NCBI RefSeq assembly: GCF_040149665.1
Contig: NZ_JBEFLP010000008.1
Span: 1-48,625 of the forward strand
DNA from: Sulfitobacter sp. HNIBRBA3233
GTDB lineage: Bacteria; Pseudomonadota; Alphaproteobacteria; Rhodobacterales; Rhodobacteraceae
Length of the DNA stretch: 48,625 bases
Reading direction: 5' to 3'
This document shows positions 8,681 to 15,554 of the stretch, piece after piece. The translations under genes were made by a program, and so were the position numbers. Below the pieces are notes generated by a model. It saw only the letters and a program-made list of their open reading frames with translations. It searched no databases and was not told the origin of the DNA. Numbering within the stretch: position 1 is the stretch's first letter; each line of letters starts with the position of its first letter.

Positions 8681-10049
8681 GGTCGCAGCCCCGCTTGCCT
8701 CCTACGATCTGGAAGTCGGCACGCTGATCGTCGGGGCGGGGGCCTGCGGGATGGTCGCGGCCCTGGCGGCGCAGGAGGCGGGAGAGGACGTTCTGCTGAT
8801 CGAAGCGGACCCCCTGCCCTCCGGGTCGACGGCGTTGAGTGCGGGTCTGATCCCGGCTGCAGGGACTGAATTCCAGCGCAATCTCGGGATCGAGGATGAC
8901 CCGGCGCTTTTCGCGAAAGACATTCAGGCCAAGGCCCATGACGAAAACGAACAGGCGCTGGTCGACGCGCTGGCGCATACCTCCGGCAAGGTGGTGCAGT
9001 GGCTGGCGGACCGGCACGGGCTGCCCTTTTCTGTCGTCGCCGACTTTGATTATCCTGGCCACAGCCGGCGGCGGATGCACGGCCTGCCGACCCGCGCCGG
9101 TCGTGAGTTGGTGGACGCCTTGCGTGTCTGCATCGAGGCATCGGAGATCCCCCTGATCTGCGACCGACGGGCGGTGACGCTGTTTGCAAGGGGCGAGCGC
9201 ATCGACGGCGTCGGCATGGAACTTCCCGACGGGTCGGTCGAGACCGTGAAGGCCGCGCGCGTCATTCTCGCCTGTAACGGTTTTGGCGGAAACCGCGCAA
9301 TGGTTCACGCGCACATGCCTGAAATCGAGGATGGCCTGTGGTTCGGGCACGATGGAAACCGGGGTGAAGCCGTGCTCTGGGCGGAGAAGCTCGGCGCCGC
9401 CACGCGGCATCTTGGGGCCTATCAGGGGCACGGGAACGTGGCCCATCCGCACGGCATTCTGATCACTTGGGCGGTCATCGGCGAAGGCGGTGTGCAGGTC
9501 AATCGTGACGGCAAGAGGTTCTGGAACGAATCGCAGGGCTATTCGGAAGCGGCGCGCGCCGTTCTGGCGCAGCCTGGCGGGACGGCCTGGGCGATCTTTG
9601 ACAGCAGGATCGCCGACATCGCCCGCCAGTTCGAGGATTTCAAACAGGCCGAACGGCAAGGTGCGGTTCTGATGGCCGACAGTCTGGAGGCGCTGGAGGA
9701 TCTCTGCCGGTTCCCCGCGGGGAACCTGCGCGCCGAGATCAGCGATCTGCCCGGCGACGGCGGCGTAGACCGCTTCGGGCGGGCGTGGAACGCCCCTGCC
9801 CTTACCGCCCCCTTTTGTGCGGTCAAGGTGACCGGCGCGCTATTTCACACGCAGGGGGGCCTAGACGTGGATCCGGGGACCGCGCGTGTCAGAACCACCG
9901 ACGGTGGGCTATTCGATAATCTGTACGCGGCTGGTGGTGCGGCCTGCGGTGTCTCGGGCAAAGGCGACAGCGGCTACCTGTCAGGAAACGGATTGTTGGC
10001 CGCTGTCGGACTTGGCTATATCGCCGGGCGCGCTCAATCGTCGAGCTGA
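8664..10049 (+). CDS. FAD-dependent fumarate reductase/ketosteroid dehydrogenase-like flavoprotein
   Basis: This 461-residue flavoprotein has the dinucleotide-binding motif GAGACG at residues 24-29, EAD ending the second strand, GSTALSAGLIPAAG for the FAD contact, and a C-terminal ...GDSGYLSGNGLLAAVGLGYIAG FAD clamp. It lacks an attached haem or FMN domain, so it resembles soluble FAD-binding succinate/fumarate-type or 3-ketosteroid dehydrogenases. The ATG at 8664 has a GGGGA site; the start lies inside the end of the lyase gene. It could saturate or desaturate a C=C bond next to a carboxylate in this pathway. The gene carries a perfect 18-bp candidate parS at 9709-9726, and its end overlaps the convergent parB end by 16 nt. 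Confidence 0.85.
   Translation: MTGQVEVAAPLASYDLEVGTLIVGAGACGMVAALAAQEAGEDVLLIEADPLPSGSTALSAGLIPAAGTEFQRNLGIEDDPALFAKDIQAKAHDENEQALVDALAHTSGKVVQWLADRHGLPFSVVADFDYPGHSRRRMHGLPTRAGRELVDALRVCIEASEIPLICDRRAVTLFARGERIDGVGMELPDGSVETVKAARVILACNGFGGNRAMVHAHMPEIEDGLWFGHDGNRGEAVLWAEKLGAATRHLGAYQGHGNVAHPHGILITWAVIGEGGVQVNRDGKRFWNESQGYSEAARAVLAQPGGTAWAIFDSRIADIARQFEDFKQAERQGAVLMADSLEALEDLCRFPAGNLRAEISDLPGDGGVDRFGRAWNAPALTAPFCAVKVTGALFHTQGGLDVDPGTARVRTTDGGLFDNLYAAGGAACGVSGKGDSGYLSGNGLLAAVGLGYIAGRAQSSS
9709..9726. promoter_or_regulatory. Candidate parS palindrome, copy 1 (inside flavoprotein gene)
   Basis: The sequence GGTTCCCCGCGGGGAACC is a perfect 18-bp palindrome lying within the flavoprotein coding sequence, where it encodes Phe-Pro-Ala-Gly-Asn (about residues 350-354). 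It is identical to copies at 11083-11100 and 12481-12498, which flank or lie inside parA and parB. ParB-type centromere sites are palindromes clustered near parAB and often lie in coding DNA; that ParB binds here is inference. Confidence 0.7.
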
Positions 10050-11158
10050 GCCAGAAAAGCCTCCAGCCCGCGCTGGAGCTTTTCACGGCTGATCGCCGAG
10101 AAATCCTTGTTCAGGCGCAGCTCAACCCGACCGTCCTGTGCGGTCAGTCGCGCTTCGCCCTCCTTGCGGGTCAGGCGCAGGGATGTCTTCGACACCGTCT
10201 TGCCCGCCTTCTGTGCCTTTGCGTCGCGGGGCTGCGCTAGACAGTGCCGCAGAATTCGCAGTTCGTCTTCGGCGTCCCGCATCGCGGCCTTCGAAAGACG
10301 GCGGCGGATCATCTCCCCCGCAGCGGCGTCGATCTCCATGAAGCGGTAAAGATCGAGCCCCAGCGCCCGCGGAATCGCCTCGGGGAACCGCAGAACATCG
10401 CCGAGCGCTTCCATCACGCGGGCAAACTGCCGGATGTAGGTTTTCTTCTGCTTCAGCGCCGAGGCGTAGAGAACGCCAACCGCTTCGCCTACGTCGATCT
10501 GCGCCTCATGGGCATAGGCAAGCGCAAGCTGCGCCATTTCACCGAAAGACAGGTCTTTCCGGACGAGATTTTCATCGACCATCTTGCGATAGAGGTTCGC
10601 CAGCGGCTCACCCCGCAGGACAAGTGCCGCCGGGATCTTGCGGTACCGCGCGTCGCCGGTCTGGGCGGCCAGCGCCTTGAATGCATTCAGGCGGCGGTAA
10701 CCCTGGATCAGCTCATAGCCGTCCTCGGTCTGCTCGACACGGATCGGGTTGGACAGACCGACCGCCTTGATCGATTCAATCAGCTCCTCGAGCTCCGGAT
10801 CAACATCGACGGACCGGTCACGGATCAACTTGGTGGTCTTGACCTGCGAGGTCTCGATCAGATCCGTAATCAGCCCCAGCCGCTTCAGGCGCACATGCTC
10901 CAGCGCCAGCGCATCGTTCTCAGCGCGAATGGCCGCTTCTGCTCCGGCGCGCTCTCCGACGGCGTCGGCTGTTTCGGCGATGGCGCTGGCCATCGGGGAA
11001 CGGCGTGCCTTTGGCGCCGGGGTCGCGTTCTGCAACGGATGGCCCTGAACATCGGCGTAGGATTTCGTCTCGGGCGCCGGCTGGTTCCCCGCGGGGAACC
11101 CATCCTCCTCCGCGTCGGGGTCGAAATCTATGTCGAATACACTGCGCTTCTTAACCAT
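10034..11158 (-). CDS. parB: ParB/RepB-type partition protein
   Basis: This 374-residue centromere-binding protein has a variable N-terminus of about 115 residues, then the ParB N-terminal domain (VDPELEELIESIKAVGLSNPIRVEQ), the CTPase-region motif GYRRLNA at 153-159 and ENLVRKDLS at 197-205, followed by an HTH-containing region. Residues 20-26 (GFPAGNQ) are encoded by a perfect parS-like palindrome at 11083-11100, so the gene carries its own probable binding site. It starts 3 nt after the parA stop. ParB loads on parS and works with ParA to segregate the replicon. The 3' end runs 16 nt into the convergent flavoprotein gene. Confidence 0.93.
   Translation of the reverse strand: MVKKRSVFDIDFDPDAEEDGFPAGNQPAPETKSYADVQGHPLQNATPAPKARRSPMASAIAETADAVGERAGAEAAIRAENDALALEHVRLKRLGLITDLIETSQVKTTKLIRDRSVDVDPELEELIESIKAVGLSNPIRVEQTEDGYELIQGYRRLNAFKALAAQTGDARYRKIPAALVLRGEPLANLYRKMVDENLVRKDLSFGEMAQLALAYAHEAQIDVGEAVGVLYASALKQKKTYIRQFARVMEALGDVLRFPEAIPRALGLDLYRFMEIDAAAGEMIRRRLSKAAMRDAEDELRILRHCLAQPRDAKAQKAGKTVSKTSLRLTRKEGEARLTAQDGRVELRLNKDFSAISREKLQRGLEAFLAQLDD
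11083..11100. promoter_or_regulatory. Candidate parS palindrome, copy 2 (inside parB)
   Basis: The same perfect 18-bp palindrome, GGTTCCCCGCGGGGAACC, sits about 60 nt into the parB coding sequence and encodes FPAGN in the same reading phase as copy 1. Its position within the presumed binding protein's own gene resembles other plasmid systems with intragenic centromeres. Binding is inferred. Confidence 0.72.
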
Positions 11159-11161
11159 CTA

Positions 11162-12457
11162 TCAATCCTCCACCTTGTCCCATGCCTCGATCAGCGTATC
11201 GCGAAACTCCTCGTAGGCGCGGTCAAAGGACGTGCGCGCCCGCCGCCAAGTCTCACGGGTCATCTGACGGTAATCCATTTCATAGATCGACGACAGGAAA
11301 CGCCCCGACTGCTCGACCGCACGCGTCATCTCGATCGGGTGCTCGGCCACATGTGACCGAAAGACCTGACCAAAAGCTGACTTCATCGCACGGTGCAGAT
11401 CATTGTTCGGCTCGAAGCGCGTGAGCAGAAAACGCACCGCGGCAAATGCCTTGTCCGGGCTGACACCGGCACCGGCGGATCCACGGAACCGCCCCAGATC
11501 CTCCAGCGCCTCGGACAGCTGCCCGATAAAGCTGGTCGTACTGTCGTACTCCCAATACCCGGGCCCCGACGGGATATACAGAACGTCCGCCGCGAAAACC
11601 GCATTCATCGACTGATAGCCGATCGCGGGCGGGCAATCGAAAATCACCAGATCATAGGCATCGTCCGGCAACAGATCGAGGTAGCGCGAGACGGCGGCGA
11701 AAAACGACCATTCCGGATTCAGGTGCCGGTACTGCGCCGAGGCAAACTCGACAAAGGCCGCATTGGCGCAGCTGGGGATCAGATCAATCGTGGGCCAGCT
11801 TGTCGGCTTGATGAAATCGGTGGTGCGCAGATCGTCCAGCCCCATGCCGGTGACAGAGGCCGGGAGCGTCCGGCGGGGCAGGGCGGTGCCGCTCTCCGCT
11901 CCGCCCGCCGCCGCGTTCATCCGTTCGGTCTCGCGGATCAGATCGCGCGCCATGATACCCCAGACGGTGAATTCCTCCGATACGTCCGACAGCCCCATGG
12001 AATGGCTCAGCGTGGCCTGTGGGTCGAAATCCACCGCCAGCACCCTGTAGCCGTCCAGCGCTGCCGCGTGGGCAAAATGCAGGGCAACCGTTGACTTGCC
12101 GGCCCCGCCCTTGAAGTTCGCGATGGCCGCGCGAATGGCCCTCTTGCCCGACGGCCGTGGCGGCACCAGCGACTTGCCCTTCACCTTGATCTTGCGGCGC
12201 AGTTCGTTGACCTCCTCCAGCGAATACCACCGCTGGCGCCCGTCCTCCTCTACATGCCCTTCGGGCAGCGAAGGATCCGCGGCAAGCCGGCCGCGCAACG
12301 TCGACGGGTTCATCTTCAGGATCAGCTCGGCTACCTCCCAACTCGAGAACCGCCTGAGCGTCTTTTCCATCTCCGGAGAGTATGTCTGTTGCCGGATGTA
12401 TCCCTGCATCTTGAGGGATTGTGCCTGCAAACGTGCAAGGTCGTTGTGGGTGAACAT
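11162..12457 (-). CDS. parA: ParA-family partition ATPase (type Ia, N-terminal HTH)
   Basis: This 431-residue ATPase has an N-terminal extension of about 105 residues with an HTH-like segment (SSWEVAELILKMNPSTLRGRL), as in type Ia plasmid ParA/SopA proteins that autoregulate their promoter. The deviant Walker A motif KGGAGKST is at 116-123; later come VDFDPQATLSHSMG and VIFDCPPAIG. It is transcribed leftwards with parB, 3 nt apart. A perfect palindrome lies 24 nt upstream of its start codon, suitable for autoregulation or as a centromere. The divergent partner is the replicase gene, the standard arrangement of a low-copy replicon. Confidence 0.94.
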   Translation of the reverse strand: MFTHNDLARLQAQSLKMQGYIRQQTYSPEMEKTLRRFSSWEVAELILKMNPSTLRGRLAADPSLPEGHVEEDGRQRWYSLEEVNELRRKIKVKGKSLVPPRPSGKRAIRAAIANFKGGAGKSTVALHFAHAAALDGYRVLAVDFDPQATLSHSMGLSDVSEEFTVWGIMARDLIRETERMNAAAGGAESGTALPRRTLPASVTGMGLDDLRTTDFIKPTSWPTIDLIPSCANAAFVEFASAQYRHLNPEWSFFAAVSRYLDLLPDDAYDLVIFDCPPAIGYQSMNAVFAADVLYIPSGPGYWEYDSTTSFIGQLSEALEDLGRFRGSAGAGVSPDKAFAAVRFLLTRFEPNNDLHRAMKSAFGQVFRSHVAEHPIEMTRAVEQSGRFLSSIYEMDYRQMTRETWRRARTSFDRAYEEFRDTLIEAWDKVED

Positions 12458-12480
12458 GTCTGTGCCTCATACCGCTCGAT

Positions 12481-12498
12481 GGTTCCCCGCGGGGAACC
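12481..12498. promoter_or_regulatory. Candidate parS/operator palindrome, copy 3 (upstream of parA)
   Basis: A perfect 18-bp palindrome, GGTTCCCCGCGGGGAACC, lies 24 nt upstream of the parA ATG. It is identical to the two intragenic copies at 11083 and 9709. Because of its promoter-proximal place it could serve both as centromere and as an autoregulatory operator. The three copies are spaced 1374 and 1398 nt apart. Confidence 0.72.
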
Positions 12499-12576
12499 GG
12501 CCCCGGGCAGAACGCTAATTATCATTCTCTCCTGATTTATGCCGAATTTGCATTCCTTGGAAAGAGAGTTCATCCT

Positions 12577-12619
12577 AAAACTTGGTTTTCGTCAAAACAG
12601 CGCAGTTTCAAGGTGAAAC
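12577..12619. repeat. Cluster of alternating AAAAC/GTTTT repeats
   Basis: AAAAC, GTTTT and AAAAC alternate within 22 nt (12577-12598), giving two nested inverted repeats, and are followed by GTTTC-AAGGT-GAAAC (12605-12619). The cluster lies upstream of the replicase promoter and could be the initiator or DnaA contact region of the origin. The arms are only 5 bp, so this is a weak signal. Confidence 0.4.
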
Positions 12620-12806
12620 GCGCCGGCTCCGATTCGCATCCGCGCGTCATACCGCCCGCACCAAAGAGGGACAGAACCAGACCCGAAAACGGCAATTGGG
12701 GGACATTTCAGCCGGAATGAGGGTCACCCTGCATGACCCCCTATACCAATATACCTGTTTTTTTCTTTTTGATCGGGTTCCATCCCGTCCCCTCCCAACC
12801 CAAGGC

Positions 12807-12835
12807 TTGACACTCCCCCCCTTTCGGACGCTAAT
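12807..12835 (+). promoter_or_regulatory. Candidate promoter of the replicase gene
   Basis: A perfect TTGACA -35 box at 12807-12812 is followed after 17 nt by GCTAAT (12830-12835), which matches four of six positions of the -10 consensus. It lies about 70 nt upstream of the replicase start codon and points towards it. The 5' leader would contain two small hairpins, which could influence replicase expression. Confidence 0.6.
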
Positions 12836-12903
12836 CAGTCCAACATCCCCAAGAGCGTTCCGAAACGCCGGGTGCCGGACCTCTTCCGGCTTCAGAGGCA
12901 GAG

Positions 12904-13617
12904 ATGTCCCCTTCGCGGACCAACCGGAGCAGTCCCATGCTGTCACCAAAACCCGTCGGCCGTGGTGCGGCCGCGCGCAAGTACGACTTTATCACGGCGA
13001 TTGGCGCGCATGCCCTGTCGAAGGGCAAACACGAACAGCGCCTCGCGCTTCGGTTTCTGACACTGGTCACCGCGCGCTATAACTGGGCACGCGATGACCT
13101 GAGCGTCGGCCAGCACGAAATCGCGAATCTGTGGAGCGTGGATACCCGCACCGTCAAGCGCGAGATGGCCAAGCTGCGCGCGCTGGGATGGCTCGTGGTG
13201 CGCCGCCAGGGCGCGCGCGGGCGGGTGACCCAATACGGCATCGACATCCAGCGCATTCTCGACGACACCAAACCGATCTGGCCCAGCGTCGGGCCGGATT
13301 TCGATCTCCGGATGAGTGGCGCGCCCGAAACCTCGGATGTCGTCCCGCTGCCGGTGCGGGGCAAGGTTACCCCACCCGATATCTCCGACGCGACCGAATG
13401 GTCGCTTGCGCAGGGGCTGCTTCACGCCGAGGATCCCGGCCTTTACGGCAGCTGGCTGCGCGCGCTTACCCGTGTCGAGCGGGCAGGGGGCCGGCTGACC
13501 CTGCGTGCGCCCAGCCGCTTTCACGGGGCCTATGTCCAGACCCATCTCGCGGCACGGGTTCTGGTGGCCTGCCGCGCGGTCGACAGCGACATTTCCGAAA
13601 TCAGGATCACCCTTTAA
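12904..13617 (+). CDS. DnaA-like plasmid replication initiator
   Basis: This 237-residue protein has a predicted winged-helix domain at about residues 45-115 (LSVGQHEIANLWSVDTRTVK, then ALGWLVVRRQGARG). Its C-terminal domain (about 165-235) follows the pattern of DnaA domain I, including WLRALTRV, LTLRAPSRF and YVQTHL. No AAA+ ATPase motifs are present. This matches the DnaA-like replicase type described for Rhodobacterales plasmids, which is paired with divergent parAB as here. Two starts are possible: the ATG at 12904 (AGAGG site) and the ATG at 12937 (GGAG site 7 nt upstream), giving 237 or 226 residues. It presumably binds the adjacent origin and recruits host replication proteins. Confidence 0.82.
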   Translation: MSPSRTNRSSPMLSPKPVGRGAAARKYDFITAIGAHALSKGKHEQRLALRFLTLVTARYNWARDDLSVGQHEIANLWSVDTRTVKREMAKLRALGWLVVRRQGARGRVTQYGIDIQRILDDTKPIWPSVGPDFDLRMSGAPETSDVVPLPVRGKVTPPDISDATEWSLAQGLLHAEDPGLYGSWLRALTRVERAGGRLTLRAPSRFHGAYVQTHLAARVLVACRAVDSDISEIRITL

Positions 13618-14019
13618 AAGGCGTTGCCGCGTTCCCCGGTCGTGATGCCGGTTCTGGGCGCTGAATCCGCCGACGTCTCCCGATAGGTAGGGCCAACCCG
13701 TGAATTCGCTCCGATGACAGCTCTCTGGGAGGGTACGGCCGCGTTATCGGTGAAGTTGGCGCACTCATTCATGGTCGTCGGTGGAAATATCGAACACGCG
13801 ACCCGCGTCCTGACGACCGCCATTGCCCTAGAAACCCGAAAGGGCGACTTCGCGCTGGCGCTTGGTCTCGGGATGATGCTCATCGGCCGTGCCATCACGG
13901 TCAACCTCGCCCTCACCTGGTCTCGCCCGCCGCCTGTGGCGTGCGTGCATCAGGCGATTGTCTTCCAGCCACCGCACCCTAAGACGGGGCGCGGCGGCTT
14001 TTGGCGGGACCTCGCGCCG
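13618..14019. other. Gap after the replicase with a transporter gene remnant
   Basis: This 402-nt stretch between the replicase stop and the MaoC-like gene has no intact gene. Its middle part (13714-13925) is a decayed permease fragment listed separately. The rest shows no recognisable gene, and I see no convincing terminator. It looks like a recombination scar at the edge of the replication module. Confidence 0.6.
13714..13925 (+). pseudogene. Remnant of tungstate ABC transporter permease (TupB) C-terminus
   Basis: Read in the plus frame from 13714, this stretch encodes FMVVGGNIEHATRVLTTAIA, then LETRKGDFALALGLGMMLIG and AITVNLAL. That is the conserved C-terminal end of TupB/WtpB-type permeases, in which GGNI, TRTLTTAIxLE and the last membrane helix are typical. 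The N-terminal membrane domain is absent, since the replicase gene ends only about 100 nt upstream, and the open frame runs on without homology into the antisense of the next gene. It is therefore a truncated fragment, not a functional permease. No tupA or tupC gene is present nearby. Confidence 0.65.
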
Positions 14020-14490
14020 TCAGTCCTTGAAGACTGCCATGCCCAGCCAATCCGCGATCAGGGCCGGTGTTTCCTCGCCCTCGATCTCGATCGTCAGGCG
14101 GTTCTCGCGCAGCATCTGCGTATCGCTTTTTGCCGATACCGCCTTGAGCGTGAACCGGCCCCGCAGCCGCGATCCGGCCACCACGGGCTTCAGGAACCGT
14201 AGCTTGTTCATGCCGTAGTTGATGCCCATCACCTGTCCGGGCAGCATGCTGAAGCAATCGTAGGCAAAGCGGCTGGCGAGCGACAGCGTCAGAAACCCGT
14301 GGGCGATGGCCCCGCCAAAGGGCGTTTCAGCCGCCGCGCGGGTGGGATCGACGTGAATCCACTGCTCGTCGTGGGTGGTCTTGGCGAAATCGTCGATCAT
14401 CTTCTGATCGACAAGGATCCAGTTCGACACACCCACTTCGGTGTCGAGCAGCTTCTCGGTCGCAGCAAGCGCTTCTTTCATCGATGACAT
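14020..14490 (-). CDS. MaoC family dehydratase (NodN-like (R)-hydratase)
   Basis: This 156-residue single hot-dog domain has the hydratase signature DEQWIHVDPTRA followed by PFGGAIAHGFLTLSL, which supplies the catalytic Asp and His of (R)-specific enoyl-CoA hydratases. It resembles NodN/MaoC proteins that add water to 2-enoyl-CoA in the cytoplasm. The ATG at 14490 has a GGAG site 7 nt upstream; an in-frame Met three residues later is an alternative. It lies 11 nt downstream of the MDR reductase gene and is co-transcribed with it. The pairing suggests fatty acyl or related CoA-ester metabolism linked to the neighbouring acyl-CoA dehydrogenase operon. Confidence 0.88.
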   Translation of the reverse strand: MSSMKEALAATEKLLDTEVGVSNWILVDQKMIDDFAKTTHDEQWIHVDPTRAAAETPFGGAIAHGFLTLSLASRFAYDCFSMLPGQVMGINYGMNKLRFLKPVVAGSRLRGRFTLKAVSAKSDTQMLRENRLTIEIEGEETPALIADWLGMAVFKD

Positions 14491-14501
14491 TGCGGGTCTC
14501 C

Positions 14502-15506
14502 TCAGCTTGGGTCAGCGGACACGCGCACCATGCGCTTGCCCTTGTTGTCGCCGTTCAGCAGGCCAATGAGCGCATGCGGCGCATTCTCCAGCCCCTCGAC
14601 GATATCCTCGGTAACGGTGATGTGGCCAGCGTCGGTCAACGCCTGCAAGGCGCGCACGGCCTTGGCATCCTCGGCCACGAAATCGGTGACGATGAACCCC
14701 TCCATGCGCAGACGTTTCACCACGACGGCACCCGGCAGGTTGCGCGGGCCTGTGGGAGCGGTGCTTTGATACTGGCTGATCGCGCCGCAGCAGACGACGC
14801 GCCCGCGTTCGTTCATCAGGTTCAGCGCGGTTTCCAGGATCTCGCCTCCGACATTGTCGAAATAGATATCGACCCCTTCGGGGCAGGCGGCGCGGATCGC
14901 CTTGAACAGACCGTCGGCACGGTAGTCGATGCATTCGTGGAACCCCAGGGTCTGCTTGACCCACGCGCATTTCTCGGGGCCGCCCGCGATCCCCACCACG
15001 CGGCACCCCAGTGCCTTGGCGATCTGGCCAACGAATCCGCCGACCGATCCGGCAGCGGCCGAGACCAGAACCGTCTGGCCCGGTTCGGGCTGGCCGATGG
15101 ACATCAGCCCGTGATAGGCGGTCTTGCCCGCGATGCCGTAGAGGCTGATCAGATGCGACAGCGGCGATACCTTCGGCATCTTCTGGACCTTGTGCGCGGG
15201 TGCGGTGATATAGTCCGACCACGTCGCCTCGGACGCGACAATGTCGCCTGTTTCCAGACGGTCTGACTTGCTTTCGACGACTTCGCAGATCGCATAGGTT
15301 GGCATCGCGTCGCCCTGTCTGACCGCCGCGCGGTAGGTCGCACCCTGCAACCAAGACCGGTTGGCCGCGTCGATCGACATCAGGATCACCCGCAGCAGCA
15401 CCTCGCCCGCGCCGGGGGTGGGCATCTCGGCTTCGCTCAGCGTGAAGTGTTCCGGCTTGAGCGCGCCCTTGGGCAGTTCGGCGACAGTGATTTGTCGGTT
15501 TGTCAT
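14502..15506 (-). CDS. NADP-dependent oxidoreductase, zinc-free MDR (CurA/prostaglandin reductase-like)
   Basis: This 334-residue medium-chain dehydrogenase/reductase has no zinc-binding cysteines. The nucleotide-binding loop AAAGSVGGFVGQIAKALGC and the segments YGIAGKTAYHGL and EGVDIYFDNVGGEILE are typical of the LTB4 12-hydroxydehydrogenase/CurA group, which reduces the C=C bond of enones or enoyl compounds with NADPH. It is the first gene of a two-gene leftward unit with the MaoC-like hydratase. Its start lies only 48 nt from the divergent histidine phosphatase gene. The physiological substrate cannot be deduced. Confidence 0.88.
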   Translation of the reverse strand: MTNRQITVAELPKGALKPEHFTLSEAEMPTPGAGEVLLRVILMSIDAANRSWLQGATYRAAVRQGDAMPTYAICEVVESKSDRLETGDIVASEATWSDYITAPAHKVQKMPKVSPLSHLISLYGIAGKTAYHGLMSIGQPEPGQTVLVSAAAGSVGGFVGQIAKALGCRVVGIAGGPEKCAWVKQTLGFHECIDYRADGLFKAIRAACPEGVDIYFDNVGGEILETALNLMNERGRVVCCGAISQYQSTAPTGPRNLPGAVVVKRLRMEGFIVTDFVAEDAKAVRALQALTDAGHITVTEDIVEGLENAPHALIGLLNGDNKGKRMVRVSADPS

Positions 15507-15554
15507 CTGTGTGTCCTTGGCTTTAGGGTTCGGTTGAAATCAGGGAGTTCGAAT

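Larger units (their letters stand above)
12458..12903. other. parA-replicase intergenic region, candidate origin
   Basis: This 446-nt gap holds control and probably origin sequences. From left to right I see the palindrome at 12481-12498; a cluster of short alternating repeats (AAAAC 12577-12581, GTTTT 12585-12589, AAAAC 12594-12598, and GTTTC/GAAAC arms at 12605-12619); an odd palindrome AGGGTCACCCT at 12720-12730; an AT-rich tract with a T run at about 12741-12772; a consensus-like promoter at 12807-12835; and small hairpins at 12855-12868 and 12873-12889. A repeat cluster next to an AT-rich tract is a typical origin layout, but initiator binding and unwinding are not demonstrated by sequence. 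Confidence 0.55.

Noticed and set aside
12904..13617. RepABC-type RepC initiator
   Set aside because: The genes are not in the co-directional repABC order, the replicase is divergent from parAB, it is much shorter than RepC, and its C-terminus resembles DnaA domain I.
13926..14019. Possible tupC (ATPase) remnant following the tupB fragment
   Set aside because: A short string resembling a VFQ-P motif is present, but it is too short and overlaps the antisense of the MaoC gene, so it cannot be supported.
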